From positions 1-12,060 of the forward strand of contig SFPC01000064.1 in the NCBI GenBank assembly GCA_004552195.1: a stretch of DNA of 12,060 nt, given 5' to 3'. The translations under genes and the position numbers were made by a program. Below the pieces are notes generated by a model. That model saw nothing but the letters and a program-made list of their open reading frames with translations, did not search any database and was not told the DNA's origin. This document shows, one piece after another, positions 1-6,428 of the stretch (its first letter is position 1; every line of letters begins with the position of its first letter). This DNA comes from Bacteroidales bacterium. GTDB lineage: Bacteria > Bacteroidota > Bacteroidia > Bacteroidales > Bacteroidaceae.

Positions 1-10
1 CAGTCAAACT

Positions 11-1072
11 ATGGCAAACAAGAATCTGAATGCCGCCAAGACGGCCAAGAAGGATGAATTTTACACGCAGATGGTTGACATAGAGAGGGAGCTGCAGCAT
101 TATTGGCCGCACTTTCAGGGCAAAACGGTGCTCTGCAACTGCGATGACCCTTACGAAAGCAACTTCTTCAAGTATTTCGCGATGCACTTCAATCATCTCG
201 GATTGAAGAAACTCATCTGTACCTGTTACAATGGGTCGCCCATACAGGGGGATGAATTGTCTTTACCATTCGATTTTGAGGATGAAGAACCCAAGAAGAT
301 TGCCCATAAGGTGGTGATAACAGAGGTGAAAGACCTTAACGGTGATGGGGCAGTTGACCTATCGGATGTAAGAATACTCCTGCAGAACGACAAGAACGTG
401 CTCTCCACTCTCAAAACGGGAGACTTTCGTTCCAAGGAATGTATAGAACTGCTCAAGGAGGCAGACATAGTGGTCACCAATCCTCCTTTCTCTCTGTTCA
501 GGGAATATGTTGCGCAGTTGATGAAGTATGAGAAGAAGTTTGTGATTATAGGGAATGTAAACTCAATTACCTACAAAGAAGTTTTCCCGCTTATAATGCA
601 CAATAAGGTTTGGTTTGGTCCAAGTATTTCAAGTGGAGACAGAAAATTCAACGTACCTATTGACTATCCATTGAATGCGGCTGGATGTGGTATAGATAGT
701 GATGGAAAAAGATACATTCGTGTCAAAGGTGTGAGATGGTTTACCAACCTTGACCATAAGAAACGTCATGAGGAGCTTGACTTGGTGTGCCGTTACTCAT
801 CAGATGAGTATCCCTATTATGATAATTATGATGCTATAGAAGTCAGCAAAACTTCTGATATACCGTATGATTATGAAGGTTTGATGGGAGTACCCATTAC
901 ATTTTTGGACAAATATAATCCAGATCAATTTGAAATTATTGGAATAACAAGTAATAATATTTCATTAAAGCGGTATTGGATCAATGGATTTGAGAAGTAC
1001 GATAGACCATATATTAATGGAGAAAGAAAGTATTCAAGACTTCTTATCCGCAACAAACATCCGCGCGTATGA
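11..1072 (+). CDS. EcoRI-family adenine-specific DNA methyltransferase
   Basis: This 353-residue protein most likely transfers a methyl group from SAM to adenine N6 in a short DNA target. The visible family marks are DEFYTQ near the N-terminus (15-20), the segment VLCNCDDPYESNFFKYF (40-56) at the expected SAM-binding position, and the N6-adenine catalytic motif NPPF (157-160) within IVVTNPPFSLFREYV. The region after about 190 should carry target recognition. The start fits the family, whose members begin with a Lys/Asn/Ala-rich stretch before DEFYTQ; no ribosome binding site is visible in the ten upstream bases. An unusual loop, DLNGDGAVDLSD (108-119), resembles an EF-hand or dockerin calcium loop. 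The stop overlaps the next start (ATGA), so the two genes are probably translationally coupled. No EcoRI-type endonuclease is adjacent. The second half is clearly richer in A+T than downstream genes. Family call is firm; target sequence is unknown. Confidence 0.9.
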   Translation: MANKNLNAAKTAKKDEFYTQMVDIERELQHYWPHFQGKTVLCNCDDPYESNFFKYFAMHFNHLGLKKLICTCYNGSPIQGDELSLPFDFEDEEPKKIAHKVVITEVKDLNGDGAVDLSDVRILLQNDKNVLSTLKTGDFRSKECIELLKEADIVVTNPPFSLFREYVAQLMKYEKKFVIIGNVNSITYKEVFPLIMHNKVWFGPSISSGDRKFNVPIDYPLNAAGCGIDSDGKRYIRVKGVRWFTNLDHKKRHEELDLVCRYSSDEYPYYDNYDAIEVSKTSDIPYDYEGLMGVPITFLDKYNPDQFEIIGITSNNISLKRYWINGFEKYDRPYINGERKYSRLLIRNKHPRV

Positions 1073-2193
1073 TGACCATAAAGCAAATAAATGTGACTGT
1101 AGGTGAGATAACCAAAGGTTATATCAACAACGACGAGGAAGGAGTGAGAGGATTTGATGGTCTTCTCGATATCCGTCCAAAATATCAGCGTGAGTTCATC
1201 TATAATGACAAAGAACAACAGGCCGTGATAGAGACCGTGATGAAGGGTTATCCGCTCAATGTAATGTATTGGGTGAAACGGAGTGAAGATGCAGAGTGCC
1301 CCTACGAAGTGATGGACGGACAGCAACGCACGCTCTCGTTGTGCGAATACGTAAGGGGGATTTTCACAGTGGACGAGAAGACGTTCTTTAACCTGACACC
1401 GGACGTGCAGAAGCGAATCCTCGACTATCCACTCACGGTGTATGTGTGCGAAGGGGAAGAGTCGGAGAAACTGGAATGGTTCAAAACCATCAACATTGCC
1501 GGGAAACCGCTCAACGACCAGGAAATCCACAATGCCGTGTATGCCGGGCCGTTCGTGAGTGATGCCAAACGGCATTTCTCGAAGTCTAACTGCGGTGCGT
1601 ACCGCTTGGGCAAGGACCTGGTGAACGGTACGCCCATCAGGCAGGATTTTCTCAAAAAGGCACTGGAATGGATGGCGGCACACGAAACAAGGAACGGGAA
1701 AGGGCAGACGCTGGTGGGCTATATGTCGCAGCACCAGCACGACCCGAACGCCAACAACCTCTGGACTTATTTCCAAAGTGTGCTGAACTGGGCCATCACG
1801 AACTTCGACAGGAAGAAGTTCAAGAAGATCATGAAAGGACTTGACTGGGCTTTCCTCTACGACACATTTCACGAAGCAACGCTCGACATCGCGGCCATCC
1901 ATGCTGAGATTTCACGGCTGATGCGCGACAGTGATGTGCAGAAGCCGCTGGGCATCATTCCCTATGTGCTGACGCGCGACGAGCATTACCTTGACCTGCG
2001 CGCCTTTCCCGAGGACATCAAGTTGGCCGTCTGGGAGAAACAGCACCATGTCTGCCCGCTCTGCAAGAAGGAGTTTCCGTTGGAACAGATGGAGGGCGAC
2101 CACATCACCCCGTGGCGCGAAGGGGGAAGGACGGTGGAGGCCAACTGCCAGATGCTCTGCAGGGAGTGCAACAGGAGAAAGGGGGCGAAATGA
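1069..2193 (+). CDS. DUF262-HNH fusion protein, putative nuclease partner of the methyltransferase
   Basis: This 374-residue protein joins two domains. Residues about 10-160 are a DUF262 (GmrS/ParB-like) domain, with IRPKYQREFIYNDKEQQ (35-51) and the hallmark VMDGQQRTLSL (81-91); DUF262 domains in GmrSD-type enzymes bind and hydrolyse nucleotides. The C-terminus (about 326-374) is an HNH nuclease with zinc pairs C329/C332 and C364/C367, the DH core at 344-345, N359 and the closing CNRRKG. The middle is helical and not recognised. ATG at 1069 overlaps the methyltransferase stop by 4 bp; the adjacent ATG at 1072 is an equally possible start. The coupling suggests a restriction-type pair: the HNH domain could cut DNA lacking the partner's mark, or modified foreign DNA as type IV GmrSD enzymes do. 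Domain assignments are firm; the biological role is inferred. The first roughly 200 bp share the AT-rich character of the preceding gene, then composition shifts to GC-richer. Confidence 0.88.
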   Translation: MMTIKQINVTVGEITKGYINNDEEGVRGFDGLLDIRPKYQREFIYNDKEQQAVIETVMKGYPLNVMYWVKRSEDAECPYEVMDGQQRTLSLCEYVRGIFTVDEKTFFNLTPDVQKRILDYPLTVYVCEGEESEKLEWFKTINIAGKPLNDQEIHNAVYAGPFVSDAKRHFSKSNCGAYRLGKDLVNGTPIRQDFLKKALEWMAAHETRNGKGQTLVGYMSQHQHDPNANNLWTYFQSVLNWAITNFDRKKFKKIMKGLDWAFLYDTFHEATLDIAAIHAEISRLMRDSDVQKPLGIIPYVLTRDEHYLDLRAFPEDIKLAVWEKQHHVCPLCKKEFPLEQMEGDHITPWREGGRTVEANCQMLCRECNRRKGAK

Positions 2194-2286
2194 AAGTTCG
2201 GCGGGACGTTGGTATTTCGTTTCTCAGTATATTTCCGTAAACGGGCATTTTCGAAGCCACCCAAAGGAAAACAACAGGGATTTTCA

Positions 2287-2294
2287 TACATTTG
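2287..2294 (+). promoter_or_regulatory. Bacteroidales -7 promoter box for the AAA/PD-(D/E)XK gene
   Basis: TACATTTG matches the Bacteroidales -7 consensus TAnnTTTG exactly and lies about 70 bp before the ATG at 2366. No good TTTG -33 element occurs at the usual 19-21 bp spacing, so the call rests on the -7 box and its position. It implies separate transcription from the methyltransferase pair. Confidence 0.45.
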
Positions 2295-2365
2295 CAAGCG
2301 AAATGCGGTTAAAAGGTGAGCAAATCCCCGTTGCTCTCCCACATCTACCCCTTCATCTTACGATT

Positions 2366-4126
2366 ATGGAAGAAACAATGGTAAAAGGAAAGGCCAAACG
2401 GATACCTTACGGCATGATGAACTTCGTGGCCGTAAGGGAGGATGACTGTTACTATGTCGACAAGACAAGGTTCATCCAAAAAGTGGAAGACGCCAACAAG
2501 TTCTTCTTCTTCATCCGCCCGCGCCGCTTCGGCAAAAGCCTCACCCTCTCGATGCTGCGCCATTACTACGACATCAACGCGGCGGACAAGTTCGAACGGC
2601 TCTACGGTGACCTATATATCGGGCAGCACCCTACGCCTGAACACAACAAATATCTCATCATCTACCTCAACTTTGCCGTCATCGATGCCGAGTTGGGGAA
2701 TTACCGCAGCTCGATGGACGCGCACTGCAACACGGAATTCAATTTTTTCTGCGACGTGTATGAGCAGTACCTGCCCAAGGGGATAAAGGAGGGGATGAAC
2801 CGGAAAGAGGGCTGCGTGAAGCAGTTGGACTATCTGTACAAGGAAGCGAGCAAGACGAACGCAAGGATTTACCTGTTCATCGATGAGTACGACCACTTCA
2901 CCAACAACATCCTCTCCGATGCTGCACGGCTGGACGAATACAAGAGCGAGACGCACGGGACGGGCTATCTCCGCACTTTCTTCGATACCATCAAGGCCGG
3001 GACGGACACGTCCATCGAGCGCGTTTTCGTGACCGGTGTCAGCCCCGTGACGCTCGACGACCTCACCAGCGGATTCAACATCGGCACCAACTACTCACTG
3101 GCCTACGGCTTCAACGAAATGGTGGGCTTCACCGAAGAGGAGGTGCGCGCGATGCTCACCTACTACTCGCAGCACCATGAGTTCCACCACACCGTGGACC
3201 AGCTCATCGAAATCATGAAGCCCTACTACGACAACTATTGCTTCGCTGAGGAGGCCTATGGCGAAACCACCATGTACAACTCGAACATGGTGCTCTCTTT
3301 CCTTTATAAATATATAGACAACCGCTGCCGCATTCCCGGCAGGATGCTTGACGAGAACATCCGCGTGGACTACAACAAGCTGCGTATGCTCATCCGCAAG
3401 GACCGGGAGTTCGCTCACGATGCCTCCATCATCCAGACACTGGTGTCGAGGGGTTTCGTGACGGGAGAGCTGAAGGAAGGCTTTCCTGCCGAGGACATTG
3501 CGAAGGAAGACAACTTCGTCAGCCTGCTCTACTACTTTGGGCTGGTGACCATCGGCGGCCTTCACCGGGGGAGTCCCAGGTTCGTCATCCCCAACGAGGT
3601 GGTGCGCGAGCAGATCTATACCTACCTGCTCGACAATTACCACGACAACCACCTCCACTCCGACAGCTACCGCCTCGGCCAGCTGGAAGAGGACATGGCC
3701 TACGACGGTTCCTTCAAGCCCTTCTTCCAGTACATCGCCGACAGCATCTACACCTATTCCTCCCAGCGCGACCGCCAGAAGGGCGAAGCGTTTGTGCATG
3801 GCTACACGCTGGCCCTGACCAGCCAGTGCCGCTTTTACCGTCCCATATCCGAGCTGGACAACCAGGGCGGCTACGCCGACATCTTCCTGTGTCCGCATTG
3901 CGAGATTTTCACCGATATGGAGCATTCCTACATCATCGAGCTGAAGTACCTGAAGAGCCAGGCAACCGAAGAACAGGTGGCCAAAGCCGTACAGCAGGCC
4001 CGGGAGCAGGTGTGCCGCTATGCCGGCACGGTGAACGTGGGAGCGCACATCGGACAGACCCGCCTCCACAAGGTGTACGTGGTGTACAAGGGCGTGGAGA
4101 TGGTGGCCTGCGAGGAGGTAAGCTAA
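2366..4126 (+). CDS. AAA-ATPase-like / PD-(D/E)XK nuclease-superfamily protein
   Basis: The 586-residue product fits the AAA-ATPase-like plus PD-(D/E)XK-9 architecture that is multicopy in Bacteroidales. The N-terminus has the family opening IPYGMMNFVAVREDDCYYVDK (13-33), the P-loop variant RPRRFGKSLT (51-60) and a Walker B-like IYLFIDEYD (168-176). The conserved FVTGVSPVTLDDLTSGFNI follows at 221-239. The C-terminal nuclease-like core shows GGYADIFL (D505) and IIELKYLK (E525, K527), the expected D...ExK pattern, so catalytic residues appear intact. The family has no settled function; roles in defence or mobile DNA are speculation. The frame is open upstream to about 1991, but that stretch merely overlaps the HNH gene in another frame, so the start is set at 2366, just before the conserved opening; ATG 2378 is an alternative. 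It converges with oxyR, and its 3' gap holds an inverted repeat. Base composition is GC-richer than the methyltransferase gene. Confidence 0.85.
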   Translation: MEETMVKGKAKRIPYGMMNFVAVREDDCYYVDKTRFIQKVEDANKFFFFIRPRRFGKSLTLSMLRHYYDINAADKFERLYGDLYIGQHPTPEHNKYLIIYLNFAVIDAELGNYRSSMDAHCNTEFNFFCDVYEQYLPKGIKEGMNRKEGCVKQLDYLYKEASKTNARIYLFIDEYDHFTNNILSDAARLDEYKSETHGTGYLRTFFDTIKAGTDTSIERVFVTGVSPVTLDDLTSGFNIGTNYSLAYGFNEMVGFTEEEVRAMLTYYSQHHEFHHTVDQLIEIMKPYYDNYCFAEEAYGETTMYNSNMVLSFLYKYIDNRCRIPGRMLDENIRVDYNKLRMLIRKDREFAHDASIIQTLVSRGFVTGELKEGFPAEDIAKEDNFVSLLYYFGLVTIGGLHRGSPRFVIPNEVVREQIYTYLLDNYHDNHLHSDSYRLGQLEEDMAYDGSFKPFFQYIADSIYTYSSQRDRQKGEAFVHGYTLALTSQCRFYRPISELDNQGGYADIFLCPHCEIFTDMEHSYIIELKYLKSQATEEQVAKAVQQAREQVCRYAGTVNVGAHIGQTRLHKVYVVYKGVEMVACEEVS

Positions 4127-4177
4127 GCAGCCAGTTCCCATTGCAGACCTTCCATCAGCGTCAGCGGAAAGCACATG

Positions 4178-4285
4178 ATATAATGAAGGGCGCAGCCGTT
4201 CATCAAATAATGTAAAATGAAGCCTGCGGCCGAGGTACAGGACGATGCAGAACCGCCGCCCCCATTGGCGTAGCCTTCATTATAT
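4178..4285. repeat. 108-bp segment with perfect 12-bp inverted ends, MITE-like
   Basis: ATATAATGAAGG (4178-4189) and CCTTCATTATAT (4274-4285) are perfect inverted repeats separated by 84 bp. If TA (4179-4180 and 4283-4284) is read as a target duplication, the element is 102 bp with 9-bp termini TAATGAAGG, the layout of a Tc1/mariner or IS630-type miniature element. An imperfect internal copy, TGAAGcctGCgGCCG, occurs near 4217. It lies between two convergent genes and could also act as a bidirectional transcript end. No transposase is present; mobility is inferred only from form. Confidence 0.45.
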
Positions 4286-4308
4286 ATTATACATTGTCTC
4301 ATGGACGG

Positions 4309-5235
4309 TCAAACCCTTTGTTCCGTGTTGTTCAGCTTCAGCATTTCCGACGGCACGCAAGCGCGGATGCGCTCAGCGAGCAAATCCGCCACACGGTTAC
4401 GAACAAAATGCGGAGGGGTGATGAGCACCACACTGCGCGTAGGAATGGGCAATGCAAAGGGGCGTACCAACCTCCGTTGCGTTTCAGACAGTTGCTGAAG
4501 CGCCAGTTCGGGAATGAAGGTGATGCCTTGTCCGGCCTCCACCATGCGCATGAAAGTCTCAATGCTTCCCAGCGTGTAAGCGCGCCGACTGGCACTCGCT
4601 GACTTCAAACTACAAAACTTCACGAGTTGGTCACGGAAACAATGCCCTTCGTCAAGCAGCCAAAGCGACTCATGCTGCAAGTCGCACGACTTGATGGAAC
4701 GGTGGCCGAAAAGCGCGTCACCCTCTGAAACATAAGCCAAGAACTGTTCATAGTAAAGCAGATGTTTCCCATATCCTTCCCAATCGCCCACGTCAGCCAG
4801 TATCGCCGCATCCAGTTCGCCAACAGCCAAAGCCTCCTTCAGCTGATACGTTTGCAGTTCGGTCACCCGCAAGTCGAGCGCAGGGCATTGCCTGCACAGT
4901 TGTGGGAAGAAGCGTGGCAACAGGTAAGGAGCGATAGTCGGCAGGATGCCCAGTCGGAACGTGCCTTGAACCCCTTGCGTTTCCTCCTCGACCACCTGTT
5001 TCAGTCGCTCGGCTGCCGTCAGAGTGATTCGGGCCATCTCCACCACCTTGTGTCCCACGGTTGTCGTGCGCACCCCACGCGCCGAGCGTTCAAACAGCGT
5101 AACGCCCAACTCCGCTTCCAGTTTTTGCAGCATGGCACTCAATGTGGGTTGGGAAACGTGGCAAGCGTGCGCTGCACGGCCAAAGTGTTGCAGACGGTCT
5201 ACTGCCACCAGATATTCTAATTGTTGTAAGGTCAT
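4309..5235 (-). CDS. oxyR: OxyR, LysR-family peroxide-sensing regulator
   Basis: This 308-residue LysR-family regulator senses hydrogen peroxide through a disulfide and controls peroxide defence genes. The winged helix-turn-helix is at about 1-60, with FGRAAHACHVSQPTLSAML (18-36) as the recognition region. The effector domain begins with GTFRLGILPTIAPYLLPRFF (91-110). The segment LLDEGHCFRDQLVKFC (193-208) places the two redox cysteines at C199 and C208, the same numbering as E. coli OxyR, which makes the OxyR call strong. GSIETFMRMVEAGQGITFIP (223-242) is also typical. The gene is divergent from a QueD-like gene across a 327-bp gap, with two -7 boxes on the minus strand upstream and an OxyR-like palindrome in the gap, so autoregulation is plausible. 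It converges with the AAA/PD-(D/E)XK gene. No peroxidase, catalase or dps gene lies beside it here. Confidence 0.95.
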   Translation of the reverse strand: MTLQQLEYLVAVDRLQHFGRAAHACHVSQPTLSAMLQKLEAELGVTLFERSARGVRTTTVGHKVVEMARITLTAAERLKQVVEEETQGVQGTFRLGILPTIAPYLLPRFFPQLCRQCPALDLRVTELQTYQLKEALAVGELDAAILADVGDWEGYGKHLLYYEQFLAYVSEGDALFGHRSIKSCDLQHESLWLLDEGHCFRDQLVKFCSLKSASASRRAYTLGSIETFMRMVEAGQGITFIPELALQQLSETQRRLVRPFALPIPTRSVVLITPPHFVRNRVADLLAERIRACVPSEMLKLNNTEQRV

Positions 5236-5287
5236 CAGGGATAAAATGAAAATTGTTTCCGGCAGAACAGCCTATATTATATATGTG

Positions 5288-5306
5288 CAAAAGTAGGGCA
5301 AAAATA
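5288..5306 (-). promoter_or_regulatory. Two overlapping-range -7 boxes for oxyR
   Basis: On the minus strand TACTTTTG (5295 to 5288) and TATTTTTG (5306 to 5299) both match TAnnTTTG exactly, 53-71 bp before the oxyR start. Neither has an obvious TTTG at the -33 position, so which one is used is undecided. Confidence 0.5.
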
Positions 5307-5330
5307 AGGCTTTTTCATCATTTGCGTTGG

Positions 5331-5354
5331 CTTTTGCCGCCTCTTTTGCCGCCT
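5331..5354. repeat. Perfect 12-bp tandem duplication
   Basis: CTTTTGCCGCCT occurs twice head to tail, at 5331-5342 and 5343-5354, upstream of the oxyR -7 boxes as seen from oxyR. It may be a replication-slippage duplication or a pair of phased protein-binding sites. Confidence 0.7.
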
Positions 5355-5436
5355 CATCCCTTTCACCAAGGAATATCTCGTTACCCCCAGCACAAGTAGG
5401 CAAAACCCTTTGAGATACCCTCGAAAAACGCCTAAA

Positions 5437-5451
5437 ATAGATTTTTTCTAT
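5437..5451. promoter_or_regulatory. OxyR-like operator palindrome
   Basis: ATAGATTTTTTCTAT fits the ATAG-N7-CTAT form of one E. coli OxyR recognition element (ATAGnTnnnAnCTAT), matching 9 of its 10 fixed positions. It ends 20 bp before the -33 element of the QueD-like gene and sits in the gap next to oxyR. The second element expected 7 bp away for a full tetramer site is poorly preserved on both sides, so this is a candidate only. Confidence 0.4.
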
Positions 5452-5471
5452 GATTAATTTTAATTTTTCTG

Positions 5472-5502
5472 TTGCATAAGAAAAAAGGATTTCTCACATT
5501 TG
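5472..5502 (+). promoter_or_regulatory. Promoter of the QueD-like gene
   Basis: A TTG -33 element (5472-5474) lies 20 bp before CACATTTG (5495-5502), which matches TAnnTTTG except for its first base. Transcription would begin near 5506, giving a leader of about 57 nt. The leader opens with the perfect inverted repeat CATCGG-ACAA-CCGATG (5506-5521), which could stabilise the 5' end or serve as an operator. Confidence 0.6.
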
Positions 5503-5562
5503 CACCATCGGACAACCGATGAGAAAATCCATCTGTTTACTTAACTCCTAAACGCAAAAGAC

Positions 5563-6129
5563 ATGAGAAGTATCACCACTTTTGACCTCCAGTACGCCCA
5601 CCGTTTCTATCGTTTCCAGGGCGAAGCCCAGTATCTGCACGGCCACACCGGCGTGCTCACCCTTGAGGTGGAAGACACCATTGAGCCGGGCGTGAACATG
5701 GTTTATCCCTGCAACGAAATCCAGAAAGTGGCATGGGATGTACTGAAGAACTTTGACCACGCGCTCATCCTCCGTGAGGACGACCCGCTACTGCCTGCCA
5801 TCCTCGACGTGTACGACAAGCAGGGCATCCGCAACGGTCATCCGCGCAACACCATGAAAGGCGAAGCCTTCAAGACCGAGCTCGCTACCGCCTACCCCGA
5901 CTGCCGTCTGGTAGTGACGAAGGAAACCATGACCGTAGAAGGCATGATCAAGATTGTATACGACCTGCTGAAGGACAAGCTGAACATTGCCAAAATCACC
6001 TTCACCAGCGGAGTCAATGCCGCTACGGCAGAGTTCCCCGTCAACCGCAGTATTGACCGCTGCCCGCTCTGCGGCGTCTCGCTGAACGAAGAAGGCGTAT
6101 GCCCGAAGTGCGGTTATCGCAAGAAATAA
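5563..6129 (+). CDS. QueD/6-pyruvoyl-tetrahydropterin synthase-family protein with C-terminal zinc ribbon
   Basis: The 188-residue product has the tunnelling-fold T-fold signature of PTPS/QueD enzymes, which process dihydroneopterin triphosphate in queuosine or pterin synthesis. Predicted zinc ligands are H13, H26 and H28 (YAHRF and LHGHTG); the D65-H66 pair (FDHAL) and E121 (TKETMT) match catalytic or substrate-binding positions. The cysteine that precedes HGH by four residues in E. coli QueD (KCGRLHGH) is A22 here (GEAQYLHGH), so the standard QueD mechanism is unlikely; E21 is close by. A four-cysteine zinc ribbon ends the protein (C167/C170, C180/C183), making it longer than the roughly 120-residue classic QueD. 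The start follows a clear promoter. The gene stands alone: divergent from oxyR and closed by a strong terminator, with no queC, queE or folE nearby. Fold is confident; the reaction is unknown. Confidence 0.85.
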   Translation: MRSITTFDLQYAHRFYRFQGEAQYLHGHTGVLTLEVEDTIEPGVNMVYPCNEIQKVAWDVLKNFDHALILREDDPLLPAILDVYDKQGIRNGHPRNTMKGEAFKTELATAYPDCRLVVTKETMTVEGMIKIVYDLLKDKLNIAKITFTSGVNAATAEFPVNRSIDRCPLCGVSLNEEGVCPKCGYRKK

Positions 6130-6164
6130 CAAACCATTTTATCCATTTGGTGTAAGAAAGAAAC

Positions 6165-6207
6165 GGCATCCCCGGGCTTGTCAAAAGCTTGGGGATGCCA
6201 AGTTTTT
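6165..6207 (+). terminator. Intrinsic terminator of the QueD-like gene
   Basis: GGCATCCCC (6165-6173) pairs perfectly with GGGGATGCC (6191-6199), and the inner bases can extend the stem through wobble and GC/AT pairs. A run of five T follows at 6203-6207. It lies 36 bp after the stop codon. Confidence 0.9.
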
Positions 6208-6216
6208 AGAGGGTAA

Positions 6217-6237
6217 GGGCTATTATTGGGCTATTAT
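6217..6237. repeat. Short tandem repeat GGGCTATTAT
   Basis: GGGCTATTAT occurs at 6217-6226 and again at 6228-6237, separated by a single T. It lies just after the terminator; function unknown. Confidence 0.6.
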
Positions 6238-6297
6238 ACTATAAACGAACCGTTGACAAACACACTCCCTTTCCTGCGCTATCACCCACAAATCCCT

Positions 6298-6305
6298 TAC
6301 CTTTG
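6298..6305 (+). promoter_or_regulatory. -7 promoter box upstream of the GH2 pseudogene
   Basis: TACCTTTG is a perfect TAnnTTTG box, identical to the one used by pflB in this window. No clear -33 TTTG is present at the usual spacing. It would give a leader of about 145 nt ahead of the original ATG at 6454. Confidence 0.45.
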
Positions 6306-6398
6306 CCCTCGCAACGGAAAGACCGGCCTTACAAAGCGGCACGGGGCCAGCCATTACCGCTTGCGGACAAGTTCCCGATGGGGAGCTTGCTTCTAATA

Positions 6399-6428
6399 CT
6401 TGAAATCCCTTGAAATCCCTTGTAATAC
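6399..6428. repeat. Tandem decamer array (CTTGAAATCC)
   Basis: CTTGAAATCC is repeated exactly at 6399-6408 and 6409-6418, with a degenerate third copy CTTGTAATAC at 6419-6428. The 10-bp period equals about one helical turn, which would suit phased protein binding, but slippage is an equally simple origin. Confidence 0.6.

Larger units (their letters stand above)
5236..5562. other. Divergent regulatory gap between oxyR and the QueD-like gene
   Basis: This 327-bp non-coding gap holds minus-strand -7 boxes for oxyR (5288-5306), a 12-bp tandem duplication (5331-5354), an OxyR-like palindrome (5437-5451), an AT-rich tract (about 5430-5475), a complete plus-strand promoter (5472-5502) and a small hairpin (5506-5521). 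No RNA gene or short coding sequence was recognised. Confidence 0.8.

Noticed and set aside
332..367. A true dockerin module
   Set aside because: Only one short loop occurs, inside a cytoplasmic methyltransferase, without the second repeat or any cellulosome context; kept only as a calcium-loop-like oddity.
1991..2365. N-terminal extension of the AAA/PD-(D/E)XK gene
   Set aside because: It overlaps the HNH coding region in another frame and reads as Arg/Ser-rich sequence; the family's conserved N-terminus begins just after 2366 and a -7 box lies between.
3095..4174. Long open frame on the minus strand opposite the AAA/PD-(D/E)XK gene
   Set aside because: Low-complexity Val/His/Leu product with no domains; the plus strand has all family motifs.
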